64,000 nucleotides of DNA from Lentisphaera profundi (GTDB lineage Bacteria > Verrucomicrobiota > Lentisphaeria > Lentisphaerales > Lentisphaeraceae), in NCBI RefSeq assembly GCF_028728065.1, contig NZ_CP117811.1:744001-808000 (forward strand), written 5' to 3'. Of this stretch, positions 62,223 through 64,000 are shown piece after piece. The notes under the pieces were generated by a model that did not search any database, had not been told where the DNA came from, and worked only from the letters and a program-made list of their open reading frames with translations. Numbering within the stretch: position 1 is the stretch's first letter; every line of letters begins with the position of its first letter. Made by a program: the position numbers and the translations under genes.

Positions 62223-62388
62223 TTCCTCTTCTGTAATCTTATAGATTTAAAATTAACTTCTGCTTAATAAGATACAAGGTTTCGAGCCTTAAATGTTATT
62301 TACTTGTCTAAAAATTAAAAAAGAAATCACTTATATTGAGCTAAGTAAGAGTTTTTTACCTCGTCTTGATAAGATTAAAAATAATTTA

Positions 62389-63918
62389 TCAACTAAACTT
62401 TGTACTGAATGCTCGGTGAAATATTTTAAAGGCGATGAAATAAAACAGGCTAAATGAAGCACAAACACAGAGTGTAAATATAAGATTAGTGACAAACTCA
62501 AGCGATGGTAGGAGCTGGTTGAAATATTGTTGAATGACGAGATTAACGATAATAAAACTAAGGATCGCTGAAAAAAGTGGTAGCAGAAAAGTTTTTAATA
62601 AGGGTTTGAGTTCACTAAGGTAGCTTAGTTTTTTTGCAAAAACCAATAAAATAATGAAGTTAAGAGTGCCGCTCACTACACTAGCCATGGCTAATGAAGC
62701 ATGGCTGAGGAGGGGTATAAAACTTATGCCTAAAATCAGATTCAACGCAATCATATAAACCGAAACTTTAAGTGGAGTTTTGGTGTTTTTGTTTGAGTAA
62801 TAGAGCGGGAGGATAACTTTTAAGGCTGTGAAAAAAGGAATTCCAGGTAAAAACCATAAAAAGGCTCTGAGGGTGAAGGCAAGGCTATCTAAGTCAAACG
62901 CACCTCTTAAAAAAAGTATTTTTAAGAGGCTTTCTCCGATTAGGTAGAATAATAAACTACAGGGTATAGAAAGGAAAAAGGTTTGTGCCAGGGCTTTGTG
63001 GAAGTCTTTTTGAACACTTTCTTGGTCACCTTTGGCTAAGGATTCTGATAGCGACGGTAAACAGACCGAGCCTAATGAAACACCGACTATGCCTACCGGA
63101 AGGTAAATGATTAACTCACTATAACTTAAAGAACTGACAGCGTGTGGGCCAATGAATAAGGCAATGGTTTTGTCTAATGCGGTTGAGATTTGTTGTGCTG
63201 AAGCACCGATAATGACAGGAATAAAACTTTTCCAAAAAGTTTTTAATTCGGGAGCTTTGAGTGAGCAGGTTTTGAATTTTAGACTAATAAATTTTGTGGA
63301 AGACTTTAATAGGATTCCCACTTGTAAGAAGCCTGAGCTGAGGAGGGTGAAAGCTAAGAGATAAATAGTTTGCTCTGGAGTCATTTTTAAAAAAATGGAG
63401 ATGATTGAGGCACTGATTAAACAAGCATTCATGCTTGAAGACATTAAGGCAGGCAATGAAAATTTTCCGTAGAGATTATGAATACTACCAAGTAGGCCTG
63501 CTAAACAAATAAGTGGCAAATAGGGCATCATAATACTGCCGAGGTAGATGAGTGAACTATTTTCTTCTTTTATAATCCCCATGAAACCAAGAGAAAAGAG
63601 AATGACGATGCCTAGTAGTGCTAGAGCGGTATTTAAAATGGTGGTGAGGGTTAATATTTTTGAGGAAAAATCACTGGCTAATTTTTGGTCTTCTTTTTTG
63701 ATGTCTGCAAGAAGAGGAATGAAGGCATTTGCTAGGGCACCCTCGCCAAACATTCTCCTCGCTAAATTTGGCAATGAAGCCGCGTACTTGAAGTAGCCGA
63801 TGAGTGGAGAAGTCCCAAATAGATAGGCATAGAGCATTTCTCTGATGAGTCCACTCATGCGTCCAGTAAGGTTGCCTAACCCCGAGATAATTGCGTTTAC
63901 TGTGTTGCGTTTAGACAT
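62389..63918 (-). CDS. murJ: Lipid II flippase MurJ
   Basis: MOP-superfamily integral membrane protein, 509 residues with about 14 helices, moving lipid II across the inner membrane for peptidoglycan synthesis. The start SKRNTVNAIISGLGNLTGRMSG and the RMFGEGALANAFIPLLADIK segment (about 54-73) are the MurJ/MviN signature. The conserved basic residues of the N lobe are visible. It is single; the window ends 82 bases upstream of the ATG. Confidence 0.93.
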   Translation of the reverse strand: MSKRNTVNAIISGLGNLTGRMSGLIREMLYAYLFGTSPLIGYFKYAASLPNLARRMFGEGALANAFIPLLADIKKEDQKLASDFSSKILTLTTILNTALALLGIVILFSLGFMGIIKEENSSLIYLGSIMMPYLPLICLAGLLGSIHNLYGKFSLPALMSSSMNACLISASIISIFLKMTPEQTIYLLAFTLLSSGFLQVGILLKSSTKFISLKFKTCSLKAPELKTFWKSFIPVIIGASAQQISTALDKTIALFIGPHAVSSLSYSELIIYLPVGIVGVSLGSVCLPSLSESLAKGDQESVQKDFHKALAQTFFLSIPCSLLFYLIGESLLKILFLRGAFDLDSLAFTLRAFLWFLPGIPFFTALKVILPLYYSNKNTKTPLKVSVYMIALNLILGISFIPLLSHASLAMASVVSGTLNFIILLVFAKKLSYLSELKPLLKTFLLPLFSAILSFIIVNLVIQQYFNQLLPSLEFVTNLIFTLCVCASFSLFYFIAFKIFHRAFSTKFS

Positions 63919-64000
63919 TTAATTAAATTAAACTCGATGGGTATTTTACTTGAAAAGCTTCGATTTTCTTTTGGCGAGACTCGATAAATTTTAAGCTTTC

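Overview
The window reads as a chromosomal segment of a marine Gram-negative bacterium of the PVC superphylum, most likely Lentisphaera or a close relative. This is an inference from gene content: three secreted formylglycine-type sulfatases, a non-phosphorylating L-fucose pathway, a planctomycete/lentisphaerote-style prepilin with a C-terminal DG motif, futalosine-type menaquinone genes and AT-rich DNA. No rRNA or tRNA gene was seen.

Layout. 1-7.7 kb: glutathione-dependent formaldehyde dehydrogenase, an unknown kinase-like protein, a YjbQ protein, a two-gene sulfatase operon, glutathione synthetase, and a relic of a third sulfatase 3' end. 7.7-14.4 kb: an accessory island with an orphan ExbD, a broken REP-type transposase, hairpin repeats, RhuM, a KAP NTPase, gene-start fragments (DUF3800, probable AlbA_2), a chimeric prepilin and a discoidin-domain gene with an in-frame TGA. 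About 700 bp is directly repeated around a 1.1 kb block that has a second copy at 29.7-30.8 kb. 14.5-20.9 kb: dapD, a BatA/VWA membrane pair and alanine dehydrogenase. 21-33.5 kb: an L-fucose catabolic cluster (regulator, ketodeoxyfuconate dehydrogenase, diketo-deoxyfuconate hydrolase, fucose dehydrogenase, lactate oxidase; then fuconolactonase and a UxaA-type dehydratase). It is split by about 5.5 kb holding hairpin arrays, an intact 2,006-bp IS4-like element with a 12-bp target duplication, an IS200-like tnpA and the intact prepilin. 33.8-64 kb: a third sulfatase followed by mostly housekeeping genes: FAD oxidoreductase, ClC channel, nnr, mqnD-mqnB-trkA, a zinc-ribbon kinase, antiporter-EIIA fusion, pyrG, C45 peptidase and hydrolase, AlkD-like protein, Nudix, grpE-dnaJ, radical SAM, trmH, a repeat-rich zinc-ribbon protein and murJ.

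How the genes connect. Sulfatases would strip sulfate from algal or animal glycans. If the polymer is a sulfated fucan, the released L-fucose would be oxidised to pyruvate plus L-lactate by the fucose cluster, and lactate to pyruvate by the flavin oxidase. frmA and gshB together imply glutathione-based formaldehyde detoxification.

Most notable points: (1) two genes, trmH and a small gene at 44.65-44.85 kb, are each interrupted at a run of seven A residues in a way one extra A, or a -1 slip, would repair; (2) the repeat-block-repeat duplication that made a chimeric prepilin; (3) a large population of mini-hairpins with nearly constant purine GA-type loops and variable, base-pair-preserving stems, next to two HUH transposase genes; (4) an IS carrying a divergent DUF6788-like gene and a perfect 48-bp palindrome; (5) a decayed defence-like island.
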